64,000 nt of DNA from Thermoflexus sp042408815 (GTDB lineage: Bacteria > Chloroflexota > Anaerolineae > Thermoflexales > Thermoflexaceae): NCBI RefSeq assembly GCF_042408815.1, contig NZ_JBHOQR010000003.1:124001-188000 (forward strand), given 5' to 3'. The notes below the pieces were generated by a model. The model was not told the origin of the DNA, did no database searches, and was given only the letters and a program-made list of their open reading frames with translations. Of the stretch, positions 9,656 through 17,609 are shown in pieces (positions within the stretch are counted from its first letter, which is position 1; each line of letters begins with the position of its first letter). Position numbers and translations under genes: made by a program.

Positions 9656-9663
9656 ATTATAAT
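9656..9663. promoter_or_regulatory. Palindromic -10 element in divergent promoter region
   Basis: ATTATAAT is its own reverse complement, so a TATAAT hexamer is readable on both strands between tlyA (-) and the gene at 9693 (+). It is the only AT-rich stretch in the gap. No convincing -35 hexamer is seen on either strand. Confidence 0.4.
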
Positions 9664-9692
9664 GAAAGCAAATTCCCTTGGGGGGACATCGG

Positions 9693-10352
9693 ATGGATCT
9701 GGGTGTGCCGATCCTGATGACAGGGGCCATCCTCGTGGTGGGGTGGTTTTTCTTAGGCATGCAATGGAATGTGCATAAAGGCCAACGCCTTTTGCGCTGG
9801 ATGCGGGAGGGACTGCCCCTGCTCAGCGAGCGGACCACGCTGGAGTGGGTCGGGACGTCCCTGGTTCGGCTGCGGATGCGGGAGGCGAAAACCCCCTTCC
9901 GGGAGGTGGAGCTGCTCCTGGTTTTCGAGCCTCGGGATGTGCCCTTTCTCTGGCTGTTCTCCCGGTGGCGCGGGCGGCGGGATCTGATGATCGTGCGAGC
10001 GCGGCTCCGACAGCCCCCGGCCTTTGAGGGGGAATGGGCCAACCCCGCGATGTGGACCGGGCGGGAGATCCTTCAGCGCATCGTCTGGGGGGAGTGGGAG
10101 AATATGGATCTGGCAGGGGGACGCCTGGCGTATCGGGGAACCATAGCGCCACGGGTGATCGAGGAATGCCTGGGGGATCTGAGCCGCTGTTATCCCTACA
10201 TCGCCCGACTGTCGGTGCGGCGTGCGGAGCCCCATCACCTCCAGATCCACGTGGGATTCCCCCGGGATCAGAAGATCCCGGCCCGGGAGGTTTTCCAGCA
10301 GCTCCGTCACATTGCGGAACGGGTCAGCCGTGGTTCAGCCCTCCCATCATGA
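9693..10352 (+). CDS. Unknown small membrane-anchored protein, 219 aa
   Basis: I do not recognise this family. An N-terminal hydrophobic segment (about residues 4-22, LGVPILMTGAILVVGWFFLG) is followed by a soluble region of about 190 residues with mixed alpha/beta character and many charged residues. The ATG at 9693 is preceded by GGGGGGA at good spacing and is preferred over the TTG at 9678. A TATAAT lies about 30 bases upstream. The WecA-like gene begins 28 bases downstream, so they may form one unit. Coding character matches its neighbours, so I think it is a real gene. Confidence 0.7.
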   Translation: MDLGVPILMTGAILVVGWFFLGMQWNVHKGQRLLRWMREGLPLLSERTTLEWVGTSLVRLRMREAKTPFREVELLLVFEPRDVPFLWLFSRWRGRRDLMIVRARLRQPPAFEGEWANPAMWTGREILQRIVWGEWENMDLAGGRLAYRGTIAPRVIEECLGDLSRCYPYIARLSVRRAEPHHLQIHVGFPRDQKIPAREVFQQLRHIAERVSRGSALPS

Positions 10353-10379
10353 GATTCACAATTCCGGAACGGAACGAGG

Positions 10380-11417
10380 ATGCCCTTCCTTCTCGCAGCC
10401 TTGCTGGTGTTCCTGATCGCCGTTCTGCTTTCAGGGGGATCAACCCCTGTGGCGGCGCGTCTGGGCTATCGGCTAGGGATGCTGGCTCGGCCGGGAGGGC
10501 GTCGGCGGCATCGCGGGGAGATCCCGCGTACCGGCGGCCTGGCGCTCTGGATGGCGTTCGTTCTGGCGGCCCTCTTTGCGCAGAGCCTCCCGATCCCCCG
10601 CTTTGATTCGAAAGAGGTCATCCGCCTGATAGGCCTCTTGCTGGGCGGAACGCTCAGCCTAATCCTGGGGCTGATCGATGATCGATGGGAGCTCCCTCCG
10701 GGGCCGCAGTTCCTCGGGCAGATCCTGATCGCCCTTCTATCTTTGCCTTTTCTTATCTTCATCGAATACGTCAACAACCCGCTGACCGGCCGCCCGCTTT
10801 ATTTCCCTCCCCTGATTGTTGTCCTGTTGACGGTTTTCTGGCTGGTGGGGATGATGAACACAGTGAACTGGCTGGATGGGATCGACGGCCTGGCCAGCGG
10901 GGTGGTGGCCATTGTGGCGCTGATCCTCTTCCTGCACGCCGGATATCGCCTGGATCCGCCTCAGCATAGCGTGGCCTTGCTGCCGGCGGCCCTGGCCGGA
11001 GCATGTGTGGGGTTTCTTCCCTGGAACTGGTCACCCGCCCGTCTGTTTCTGGGGTCTTCCGGCGCGCTCTTCCTCGGCTACACCCTGGGGGTCCTGGCGA
11101 TCATCGGCGGCGCGAAGGTGGCCACGGTCGTGATGGCCATGGCGCTGCCCATCGCGGATGTGGCGTGGCTGATCGCCTATCGCTGGCGCCGAGGGCGACG
11201 TCCCACCCAGGGGGGGCGGGATCATTTGCACTTCCGCCTGCTGGATGCGGGATGGTCTCCGCATCGAATCCGGATGGCTTATTATGGCTTTGCCGCGGCC
11301 GCTGGAGGGATTGCCCTGCTGATCCCCTCTGCTCTCTATAAAGCCATGGCGCTGGCCATGCTGGGCGGGGTGCTCATGTGGGTGCTGCGCCAGGCGCCCC
11401 CTGAGGCTTCGGATTAA
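10380..11417 (+). CDS. WecA/TagO-like polyprenyl-phosphate phosphoglycosyl transferase, 345 aa
   Basis: This is an integral membrane enzyme of the MraY/WecA superfamily, which moves a sugar-1-phosphate from a UDP-sugar to undecaprenyl phosphate. About ten hydrophobic segments are visible. Family motifs include LGLIDDRW (metal aspartates), NTVNWLDGIDGLASG, and the C-terminal GGRDHLHFRLLD. The cytosolic loop that normally carries a third metal-binding aspartate (GDxG) reads G225-S226-S227-G228 here. It is distinct from the true mraY at 37120 and probably serves polysaccharide or teichoic-type glycan assembly; the sugar cannot be told from sequence. Start: ATG at 10380, with a weak ribosome site. 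Confidence 0.88.
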   Translation: MPFLLAALLVFLIAVLLSGGSTPVAARLGYRLGMLARPGGRRRHRGEIPRTGGLALWMAFVLAALFAQSLPIPRFDSKEVIRLIGLLLGGTLSLILGLIDDRWELPPGPQFLGQILIALLSLPFLIFIEYVNNPLTGRPLYFPPLIVVLLTVFWLVGMMNTVNWLDGIDGLASGVVAIVALILFLHAGYRLDPPQHSVALLPAALAGACVGFLPWNWSPARLFLGSSGALFLGYTLGVLAIIGGAKVATVVMAMALPIADVAWLIAYRWRRGRRPTQGGRDHLHFRLLDAGWSPHRIRMAYYGFAAAAGGIALLIPSALYKAMALAMLGGVLMWVLRQAPPEASD

Positions 11418-11555
11418 GAATGGATGCGGGTTCGGAGATAAGCTGAGGAAAGCCCTCTCGGGGAGACCGGAAGACTCTGGAAGAATCTGCTCGCTCCCTA
11501 ATAATGATATCTCGGTGGCCTCCTCCTTCGCGAGCTTGCGCCTACCGCGTTGAGT

Positions 11556-11585
11556 TTGACAGGAGCTTTCTCGTCCGTTTATGGT
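11556..11585 (+). promoter_or_regulatory. Candidate sigma-70-type promoter for serS
   Basis: A perfect TTGACA at 11556-11561 is followed after 18 bases by TATGGT (11580-11585). It is 56 bases ahead of the serS start, in a 223-base gap with no gene. I looked for a T-box leader here and saw none. Confidence 0.45.
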
Positions 11586-11640
11586 TATGCGGTGACATGG
11601 GGATCCAGGCTGCTTGGACTCTCCTTCAGAGGAGCACCCT

Positions 11641-12918
11641 ATGCTGGACGTGGAACGCATCCGGCGCAATCCGGAGGAGATCCGGATAGGGCTTCAGCAT
11701 CGCGGGGAATCCCCGGATCTGGTGGATCGCTTTCTGGAGCTGGATGAAGCATATCGGGCGGCGTTGCAGGAAGTGGAGCGCTTGCGGGCAGTGCGCAATC
11801 AGGTCTCCCGGGAGATCGGGCAAATGCCGCCGGGACCGGAGCGGGAGGCCCGCATTGTCGAGATGCGGGAATTGGGCGAACGCTTGGCCGCTGAGGAGGT
11901 GCGGCTTCGGGATCTGGAGGCACAGCGGGAGGAGCTTTTGCTACAATTCCCGAACATCCCCCATCCCAGTGTCCCCATTGGTCCGGATGAATCCGCCAAC
12001 CGGGTGGTGCGGATGGAAGGCGAGATCCCGGAGTTCGACTTCCCACCGCTCCCCCACTGGGAGCTGGGGCCGCGCCTGGGGCTGATCGATTTCGAGCGGG
12101 GGGTCAAGCTCTCCGGAAGCCGCTTTTATGTGCTCTGGGGGCTGGGCGCGCGTCTGGAGCGGGCCCTGATCCAGTGGCTGCTGGACCTTCACACGCAGAT
12201 CCATGGTTACACGGAAGTCTATGTGCCCTTTGTGGTCAAGCGGGAGGCGCTGGTGGGCGCCGGGCAGCTTCCCAAGTTCGAGGACAACCTCTATCACGAC
12301 GTGGAGGATGATATCTGGCTGGTTCCCACCGCTGAGGTGCCCCTCACCAACCTGCATCGGGATGAGATCCTGGAGGCGGAACAACTGCCCCTATATTACG
12401 TGGCCTACACGCCATGCTTCCGCCGGGAACGGATGTCCGCTGGTCGGGATGTGCGGGGGATCAAGCGCGGGCATCAGTTCGACAAGGTGGAGCTCTACAA
12501 GTTCACCACGCCGGAGACCTCCTATCTGGAGCTGGAGAAGATGGTGGAGGATGTGGTGGACACCTGCCGGCGTCTGGGGCTGCCGACCCGCGTGGTGGAG
12601 ATCTGCACGGGGGACCTGGGTTTTGCGGCGGCGAAGACCTACGATGTGGAAGTTTATGCGGCCGGCTGTGGGGAATGGCTGGAGGTCAGCTCGGTGAGCA
12701 ATACGGAGGACTTCCAGGCCCGGCGGGCGAACCTGCGCTACCGGCCCCGCCCGGGCGCGCGCCCGCGTTACGTGCATACCCTCAACGGGTCCGGCCTGGG
12801 CCTTCCCCGCACTGTGATCGCCATCCTGGAAAACTATCAGCAGCGGGATGGCAGCATTGTGGTCCCTGAGGTCTTGCGCCCCTACATGGGCGTAGAGGTC
12901 CTGCGGGGTCCCCGGTGA
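11641..12918 (+). CDS. serS: Seryl-tRNA synthetase, 425 aa
   Basis: It charges tRNA(Ser) with serine in the cytoplasm. The N-terminal 110 residues form the antiparallel coiled-coil tRNA-binding arm (MLDVERIRRNPEEIR onward). The class II catalytic core has motif 2 around CFRRERMSAGRDVRGIKRGHQF, the active-site TAEVPLTN, and motif 3 LNGSGLGLPRTVIAILENYQ. Length is normal. ATG 11641 is chosen because it starts the conserved N-terminus and has AGAGGA in front; an upstream in-frame ATG at 11614 is not supported. Confidence 0.97.
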   Translation: MLDVERIRRNPEEIRIGLQHRGESPDLVDRFLELDEAYRAALQEVERLRAVRNQVSREIGQMPPGPEREARIVEMRELGERLAAEEVRLRDLEAQREELLLQFPNIPHPSVPIGPDESANRVVRMEGEIPEFDFPPLPHWELGPRLGLIDFERGVKLSGSRFYVLWGLGARLERALIQWLLDLHTQIHGYTEVYVPFVVKREALVGAGQLPKFEDNLYHDVEDDIWLVPTAEVPLTNLHRDEILEAEQLPLYYVAYTPCFRRERMSAGRDVRGIKRGHQFDKVELYKFTTPETSYLELEKMVEDVVDTCRRLGLPTRVVEICTGDLGFAAAKTYDVEVYAAGCGEWLEVSSVSNTEDFQARRANLRYRPRPGARPRYVHTLNGSGLGLPRTVIAILENYQQRDGSIVVPEVLRPYMGVEVLRGPR

Positions 12919-12975
12919 ATTTCGGGGCCTCCGCATATCGATGCAACCCCCCCAAGATCCCTTCAAGGCGTGAAT

Positions 12976-14160
12976 ATGGAATCCCTGGAAGCCCGGTGGC
13001 GCCGGCTTCGAGGAAACCGTGTAGATCAGGCGGACTTTTCTCCTTGGCGGGGAGAGGGAATTCGCCTATGGGAGGAATCCCTGCCGCTGTTCCCGGGGCA
13101 TGGGGATCTTCCGCTGGAGGCCTGGCGGAGGGCCTCGCGGGAAGCAGTGGCGACCCTGGCGGGCCATCCCGACTGGCTGGACATCCCGCCGGAAGGAGTG
13201 CTCTTTCTGGATACGGAGACTACCGGGCTGGTAGGAGGGGCCGGGACGATGGTCTTCCTCATCGGTTTCGCCCGGATCGAGGGGGAGGCGCTGGTGTTCC
13301 GTCAGCTTTTCCTGGCTGATCCGGCGGGGGAGCCGATGTTCTGGCGGACTTTCCTCGCGATGACCCGGGAGGTGCAGGGACTGGTGACGTTCAATGGGCG
13401 GGGTTTTGATCTTCCCCTGATCGAGATGCGCCTTGCGATGCAACGGCTTCGCTGGCATGGCCTGGACGTCCCGCACTGGGATCTTTTACCCACTGCCCGT
13501 CGCCTCTGGCGGCGTCGTCTTCCCTCCCGGGCGCTGGCTGCTCTGGAGGAGGCGGTGCTGGGGCTGGAACGTTCCCTGGGCGATGTGCCCGGCTATGAGA
13601 TCCCCACCCGTTATTGGTCTTATCTGCAAACCCGGGATCTGAATCTGCTGGAGGGGGTGTTTCTTCACAACCGTCAGGATGTGCTTTCCATGGTGATCCT
13701 GGCGGCCCGGCTGGCCCATCTGTTTGAGGCGCCCGAGCTCGATCCTGCGGTCCAGGGCTGGGACTGGATGCAGTTGGGCCGGTGGTATCAAGAGAGCGGC
13801 CGCTGGGAGGCTGCCGAGCGAGCCTTTCGTCGGGCGCTGGAGGAGGGGGGAGAGGATCTAGAGCTCCGTCGGGCCGCGTGGCATGCGCTGGGGACGCTGT
13901 TGCGTCGAATGGGGCGCCTGGAGGAGGCCGCCCGGATCTGGCAGGAGTGGGCGATGGAGATCCCAGACGAGGTGCTTCCGGCGGTCCGGCTGGCCCGCTA
14001 CTATGAGCGTGTCCGACGGGATCCGATGGAGGCCCGCCGCTGGGCTCAGATCGCTCTGGAGCGGATCGATCTTCAAGCTCATCCGGAGCGCTGGTGGAGT
14101 TTGAGGGAGAGTCTGATGCGCCGTATGGGCCGTTTGGGCAATGTCCTCTGGGCCGAATAG
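12976..14160 (+). CDS. YprB-like RNase H-fold exonuclease domain with C-terminal TPRs, 394 aa
   Basis: Residues about 70-250 match the YprB/DEDD RNase H-like exonuclease family. The first metal motif is FLDTETTGL, the second is TFNGRGFDLPLIE, and a late aspartate is in NRQDVLSM. The C-terminal 140 residues are TPR-like helical repeats (WMQLGRWYQESGRWEAAERAF). The substrate, DNA or RNA, is unknown. The ATG at 12976 has AAGG at good spacing; a GTG two codons upstream is also possible. It lies 57 bases after serS on the same strand and only 13 bases from the convergent HIT gene. Confidence 0.82.
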   Translation: MESLEARWRRLRGNRVDQADFSPWRGEGIRLWEESLPLFPGHGDLPLEAWRRASREAVATLAGHPDWLDIPPEGVLFLDTETTGLVGGAGTMVFLIGFARIEGEALVFRQLFLADPAGEPMFWRTFLAMTREVQGLVTFNGRGFDLPLIEMRLAMQRLRWHGLDVPHWDLLPTARRLWRRRLPSRALAALEEAVLGLERSLGDVPGYEIPTRYWSYLQTRDLNLLEGVFLHNRQDVLSMVILAARLAHLFEAPELDPAVQGWDWMQLGRWYQESGRWEAAERAFRRALEEGGEDLELRRAAWHALGTLLRRMGRLEEAARIWQEWAMEIPDEVLPAVRLARYYERVRRDPMEARRWAQIALERIDLQAHPERWWSLRESLMRRMGRLGNVLWAE

Positions 14161-14173
14161 CAGGATATCGTTT

Positions 14174-14605
14174 TCAACGTTCCCTCTCCCGCAGCCGGTC
14201 GATCGCCTCGCGCAGCTTTCGGGCGATCTCGGCCATCTCGGCCTCGCTCGCATAGCGCTGCCGAGGCCAGAAAAAGCCCCTCAGCCCATCCCCTTTCCGC
14301 CGGGGAACGATGTGGATGTGCAGATGGGGTACGCTCTGGCTCACCCGGTTGTTGATGGCCACGAAGGACCCTTCCGCTCCCAGCCCGACTTCCACCGCCC
14401 GGGCCAGGAGGCGGGCGTTCTGAAACAGCGGCCCCACCAGTTCCGGCGGCAAATCGGTCAGGGTCTCATAATGAGACCGCGGGATCAGAAGACAATGTCC
14501 CGGGAACAGGGGGCGCTGGTCCAGGAAGGCCGCGGAGCGTTCATCTTCCAGCACCATGAAGGCGGGGGCCTCGCCGCGCAGGATGCGACAGAACACGCAG
14601 GTCAT
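14174..14605 (-). CDS. HIT-family nucleotide hydrolase/transferase, 143 aa
   Basis: HIT proteins hydrolyse or transfer nucleotides, for example adenosine 5'-monophosphoramidate or dinucleoside polyphosphates. The histidine triad HLHIHIV is near residue 95. An N-terminal CVFC pair gives half of the zinc site found in many members. The ATG at 14605 follows AGGGGG by 7 bases and is preferred over the TTG at 14611. It is 33 bases downstream of the glcE stop's strand partner region and convergent with the YprB-like gene. The exact substrate is not predictable. Confidence 0.9.
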   Translation of the reverse strand: MTCVFCRILRGEAPAFMVLEDERSAAFLDQRPLFPGHCLLIPRSHYETLTDLPPELVGPLFQNARLLARAVEVGLGAEGSFVAINNRVSQSVPHLHIHIVPRRKGDGLRGFFWPRQRYASEAEMAEIARKLREAIDRLRERER

Positions 14606-14638
14606 CGGCAATCCCCCTACGAGCCGTCGTCCTAATTC

Positions 14639-15904
14639 TTAGGCCCAGCCTAGGCGCCCGGGGTTCAGCCGACCCTCTGGGTCGAGCTGGGCTTTGATCC
14701 GGCGCATGACCTCCACCTCGGGCCGGAGCGGGGCCCACAGGCCCAGGGTCTGTTTGATCCCCTCCGGGCCGCCCAGGATCATGAAATGCCCCCCATGGGC
14801 GAGGGCGAAGGAGCGGAGCTCTTGCGCCCATGGGAGGAGGGTCTCCAGCGGCCCATGGCCTTCCGCATAGATCAAGCCCAGGGTTCCATGGGCTCGCCAG
14901 AGCGCTGGGATCTCTTCCAGAGCTTCCAGGACCGCAGCGCCCTCCGCCAACTGGGAAGGCAGTAGCCCCAGGCGCACGCCCAGCGTCTCCCTGGGGGTTG
15001 GGTTAGGGGGGATCGCCAGGGAAGGAATGCGAGCCCACAGGGCCGATGCGGTTTCCTCCGTCAAGCGGTCTTTCACCTGGGCCCCGGAGGCAGCGGCCGC
15101 GGCGTCTCGCCCCACCCGCTCAACCTGCGCTGGCCATCCGCCGGCCCGCACCAGCACCCAGACCCGTGCTCCGGGATCCGTGGGGAGTTCTATCTGTTCC
15201 CGCAGGATCTCCCATGCCCGGACGTTCATGACTTCCACCGCGAGGGGGAAGCCCGGGTGGCGGAGCATGCCCAGGGTCAGCGGCAGCGCATCCTCCACGC
15301 GGGGGAAGCTGAACACCCATGTGGCCTCCGCCTTGGGGCGCGGCCATAGCTTGAAGGCCGCTTCCACGATTACCCCTAACGTTCCCAGCGCGCCGTGGAA
15401 CAGCTTCGGGAGGTCATATCCGGCCACGTTCTTGACCACCTCGCCTCCGCCCTGGATGAGCGTCCCATCGGCCAGGGCAACCCGGATCCCGATCAGCAAG
15501 TCCCGGGCTGAGCCGTAGCGGGCCCGCAACGGCCCGCTCAGGCCCGTGGCCAAGATCCCGCCGATCGTCGCCTGATCCCCAAAGGGCGGATCGAGGGGGA
15601 GCCATTGGCCGTGCTCAGCCAGCATCGTGTTGAGATCGGCGAGGCGGATCCCCGCTTCCACCCGGATGGTGAGATTGGCCGGACGATGGCGCAGGATCCG
15701 GGAGAGTCGGGTGAGATCCAGAGCGAGGTCGTAACGGGGCGGGACGTGGCCGATGCCCTGATGGGCGCCGCTCCCCCATGGCACCACCGCCCATCCCGAG
15801 CGGGCCGCCTCCCGGAGGGTCTCGGCGACCTCTTCCACGCGCTGCGGTTGCCGCACGATCGAAGGGACCACACCGTTCAGGGAATAGCGGGTGGTTAGAT
15901 CCAC
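14639..15904 (-). CDS. glcE: Glycolate oxidase FAD-binding subunit GlcE-like, 421 aa
   Basis: It is a FAD-binding PCMH-type protein that partners GlcD to oxidise glycolate or a related 2-hydroxy acid. An N-terminal FAD-binding half has QPQRVEEVAETL, VPWGSGAHQGIG and DQATIGGILATGLSGPLR; EVVKNVAGYDLPKLFHGALG follows. The C-terminal cap ends in PEGRLNPGRLGWA. The open frame extends far upstream, but that part is a shadow of glcD. The real start is the GTG at 15904, right after GGAGGAGG and overlapping the glcD stop by 10 bases, so the pair is translationally coupled. Confidence 0.88.
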   Translation of the reverse strand: MDLTTRYSLNGVVPSIVRQPQRVEEVAETLREAARSGWAVVPWGSGAHQGIGHVPPRYDLALDLTRLSRILRHRPANLTIRVEAGIRLADLNTMLAEHGQWLPLDPPFGDQATIGGILATGLSGPLRARYGSARDLLIGIRVALADGTLIQGGGEVVKNVAGYDLPKLFHGALGTLGVIVEAAFKLWPRPKAEATWVFSFPRVEDALPLTLGMLRHPGFPLAVEVMNVRAWEILREQIELPTDPGARVWVLVRAGGWPAQVERVGRDAAAAASGAQVKDRLTEETASALWARIPSLAIPPNPTPRETLGVRLGLLPSQLAEGAAVLEALEEIPALWRAHGTLGLIYAEGHGPLETLLPWAQELRSFALAHGGHFMILGGPEGIKQTLGLWAPLRPEVEVMRRIKAQLDPEGRLNPGRLGWA

Positions 15905-17451
15905 AACTCCTCCTCCATCTCCGCAGGAGGCGGTGCGGTGCGATATCGAACAGGCTCCGTCATACGAGCCCTGCGGCGGCTCCATGTTTCCAGACACATC
16001 TTTGTGGAAGGGAACATCTTGCAAGGGTTGAGACGGTTCTCGGGATTGAAAGCCGCCTTGATACGGGCCATCGCCTCCAGGTCCGCCGGTGAGAACAGCA
16101 GGGGCATCAGATCTCGCTTCTCCAGCCCGATCCCGTGTTCGCCGGTCAGGGTTCCGCCGGCCTCCACGCAGGCCCGGATGATCTCCGCTCCGGCCTCCAC
16201 GGCCCGTTGGGTGAGCTCTGGGTCCCGCTCGTCGAAGAGGATCAGCGGGTGAAGGTTTCCATCTCCCGCGTGGAAGACGTTGGCGATGGTGAGGCCATAG
16301 CGCTGCCCGATCTCCTGGATCTGGCGGAGGACCTTTGGCAGTTGATCCCGTGGCACCACACCATCCTGAACGTAGTAACTGGGTGCGAGGCGGCCCATGG
16401 CCCCGAAGGCGCCCTTGCGGCCAGACCACAGGCGTTCCCGCTCGGCCGGGTCTGTGGCGATGCGAACCTCCCGGGCGTCGAAGTGCTCGCAGATGCGGGC
16501 GATGTGAAGGGCGAGCTCCTCCAGGCCCTCCCACAGCCCTTCGACATCGATGAGCAACACGGCCCCGGCATCCATCGGGTAGCCGCAGCGCTTGGTGCTT
16601 TCCACGGCCTGGATCGCGGTGTGGTCCATCATCTCGATGGCTCCCGGGATGGTGCCATCGGCGATGATCGCAGAGACGGCCTCGCTGGCCTGGTCCACGG
16701 TGTCGAAGACTGCCAGCAGGGTGATCACCGCCTCGGGCGCCGGCATCAGGCGGAGGATCGCTTTGGTGACAATCCCCAGCGTGCCTTCCGAACCGACGAT
16801 CAGCCCGGTGAGGTCGTAGCCCGGCCAGTCCCAGGCGGCGCCGCCGACCTCCATCACCTCGCCGTCGGGAAGTACCACCTCCAAGCCCAGGACATGGTGG
16901 GTCGTGACCCCATAGGCCAGACAATGAGGCCCTCCGGAGTTCTCCGCGATGTTGCCACCGATGGTGCATGCCTTCTGGCTGGAGGGATCTGGAGCGTAAT
17001 ACAGGCCGTGGGCCGCTGCGGCCTGGGAGACCGCGATGTTCACCACGCCGGGCTGCACCACGGCCCTCAGGTTCACCGGATCGATCTCCAGGATGCGGCG
17101 CATTCGCGTGGTGACGATCATCAGGCCGCCCTGGTCGGCTACCGCGCCGCCACTCAACCCGGTCCCGGCGCCCCGCACCACGATGGGTAGCCCATAGCGG
17201 TTCGCGATCCGCACGGCAGCGACCACCTGTTCCGTGGAAGTGGGGAAGACGACGAAATCCGGGCGCCCCTTATCGATGGAGGCATCGTATTCGTAGAGGA
17301 GGAGATGGTGATCTTCCCAGAGCACCCCACGGGGTCCGAAGATTTCCACGAGCTCCTGCCGCACCTGCCCTCGCTTCACTGCGCCCCCTTTCCGATCATC
17401 AGGGCCTGCACCTTTGGGCTCCGATCCGGAAAGCATGATGGCCTTCTCCAT
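15895..17451 (-). CDS. glcD: Glycolate oxidase subunit GlcD-like FAD-linked oxidase, 518 aa
   Basis: This is the catalytic flavoprotein of glycolate (or D-lactate/2-hydroxyacid) oxidation. The PCMH FAD-binding domain has VVRGAGTGLSGGA, DPSSQKACTIGGNIAENSGG and GLIVGSEGTLGI. The C-terminal oxidase domain has FHAGDGNLHPLILFD and GTLTGEHGIGLEKR, and ends near AFNPENRLNPCKMFP. The first 22 residues are not conserved, so the start could be one of several internal codons. GlcE follows directly; the iron-sulfur subunit GlcF is not next to the pair. Confidence 0.92.
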   Translation of the reverse strand: MEKAIMLSGSEPKGAGPDDRKGGAVKRGQVRQELVEIFGPRGVLWEDHHLLLYEYDASIDKGRPDFVVFPTSTEQVVAAVRIANRYGLPIVVRGAGTGLSGGAVADQGGLMIVTTRMRRILEIDPVNLRAVVQPGVVNIAVSQAAAAHGLYYAPDPSSQKACTIGGNIAENSGGPHCLAYGVTTHHVLGLEVVLPDGEVMEVGGAAWDWPGYDLTGLIVGSEGTLGIVTKAILRLMPAPEAVITLLAVFDTVDQASEAVSAIIADGTIPGAIEMMDHTAIQAVESTKRCGYPMDAGAVLLIDVEGLWEGLEELALHIARICEHFDAREVRIATDPAERERLWSGRKGAFGAMGRLAPSYYVQDGVVPRDQLPKVLRQIQEIGQRYGLTIANVFHAGDGNLHPLILFDERDPELTQRAVEAGAEIIRACVEAGGTLTGEHGIGLEKRDLMPLLFSPADLEAMARIKAAFNPENRLNPCKMFPSTKMCLETWSRRRARMTEPVRYRTAPPPAEMEEELWI

Positions 17452-17486
17452 TTATCATAGCGTAAATGGCCATGCAAGGGTGGAGG

Positions 17487-17515
17487 AAAAAAGGCGAGGG
17501 CCGTCTTCGGCGGCC
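17487..17515 (-). terminator. Hairpin followed by T6 on the minus strand, upstream of glcD
   Basis: On the minus strand a 7-bp GC-rich stem (17499-17515, loop GAA) is followed after six bases by TTTTTT (17492-17487). It looks like an intrinsic terminator placed ahead of glcD. It could be an attenuator of the glcDE leader, or chance. Confidence 0.3.
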
Positions 17516-17609
17516 GTCGGTATCCCGAAATCTTCTCAGGCGGATAAGGCCAAAATATATAGGAGCATGCTGATTCGGAATCATACCCCATGAGGGAGCG
17601 AGGGCGCGG

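Noticed and set aside
11418..11640. Possible T-box leader of serS
   Set aside because: The T-box core sequence is not present; the gap instead holds a plain TTGACA/TATGGT promoter.
15905..16969. Long frame upstream of glcE (to 16969)
   Set aside because: It lies within glcD in another frame and shows no family match; glcE conservation begins at the GTG at 15904.
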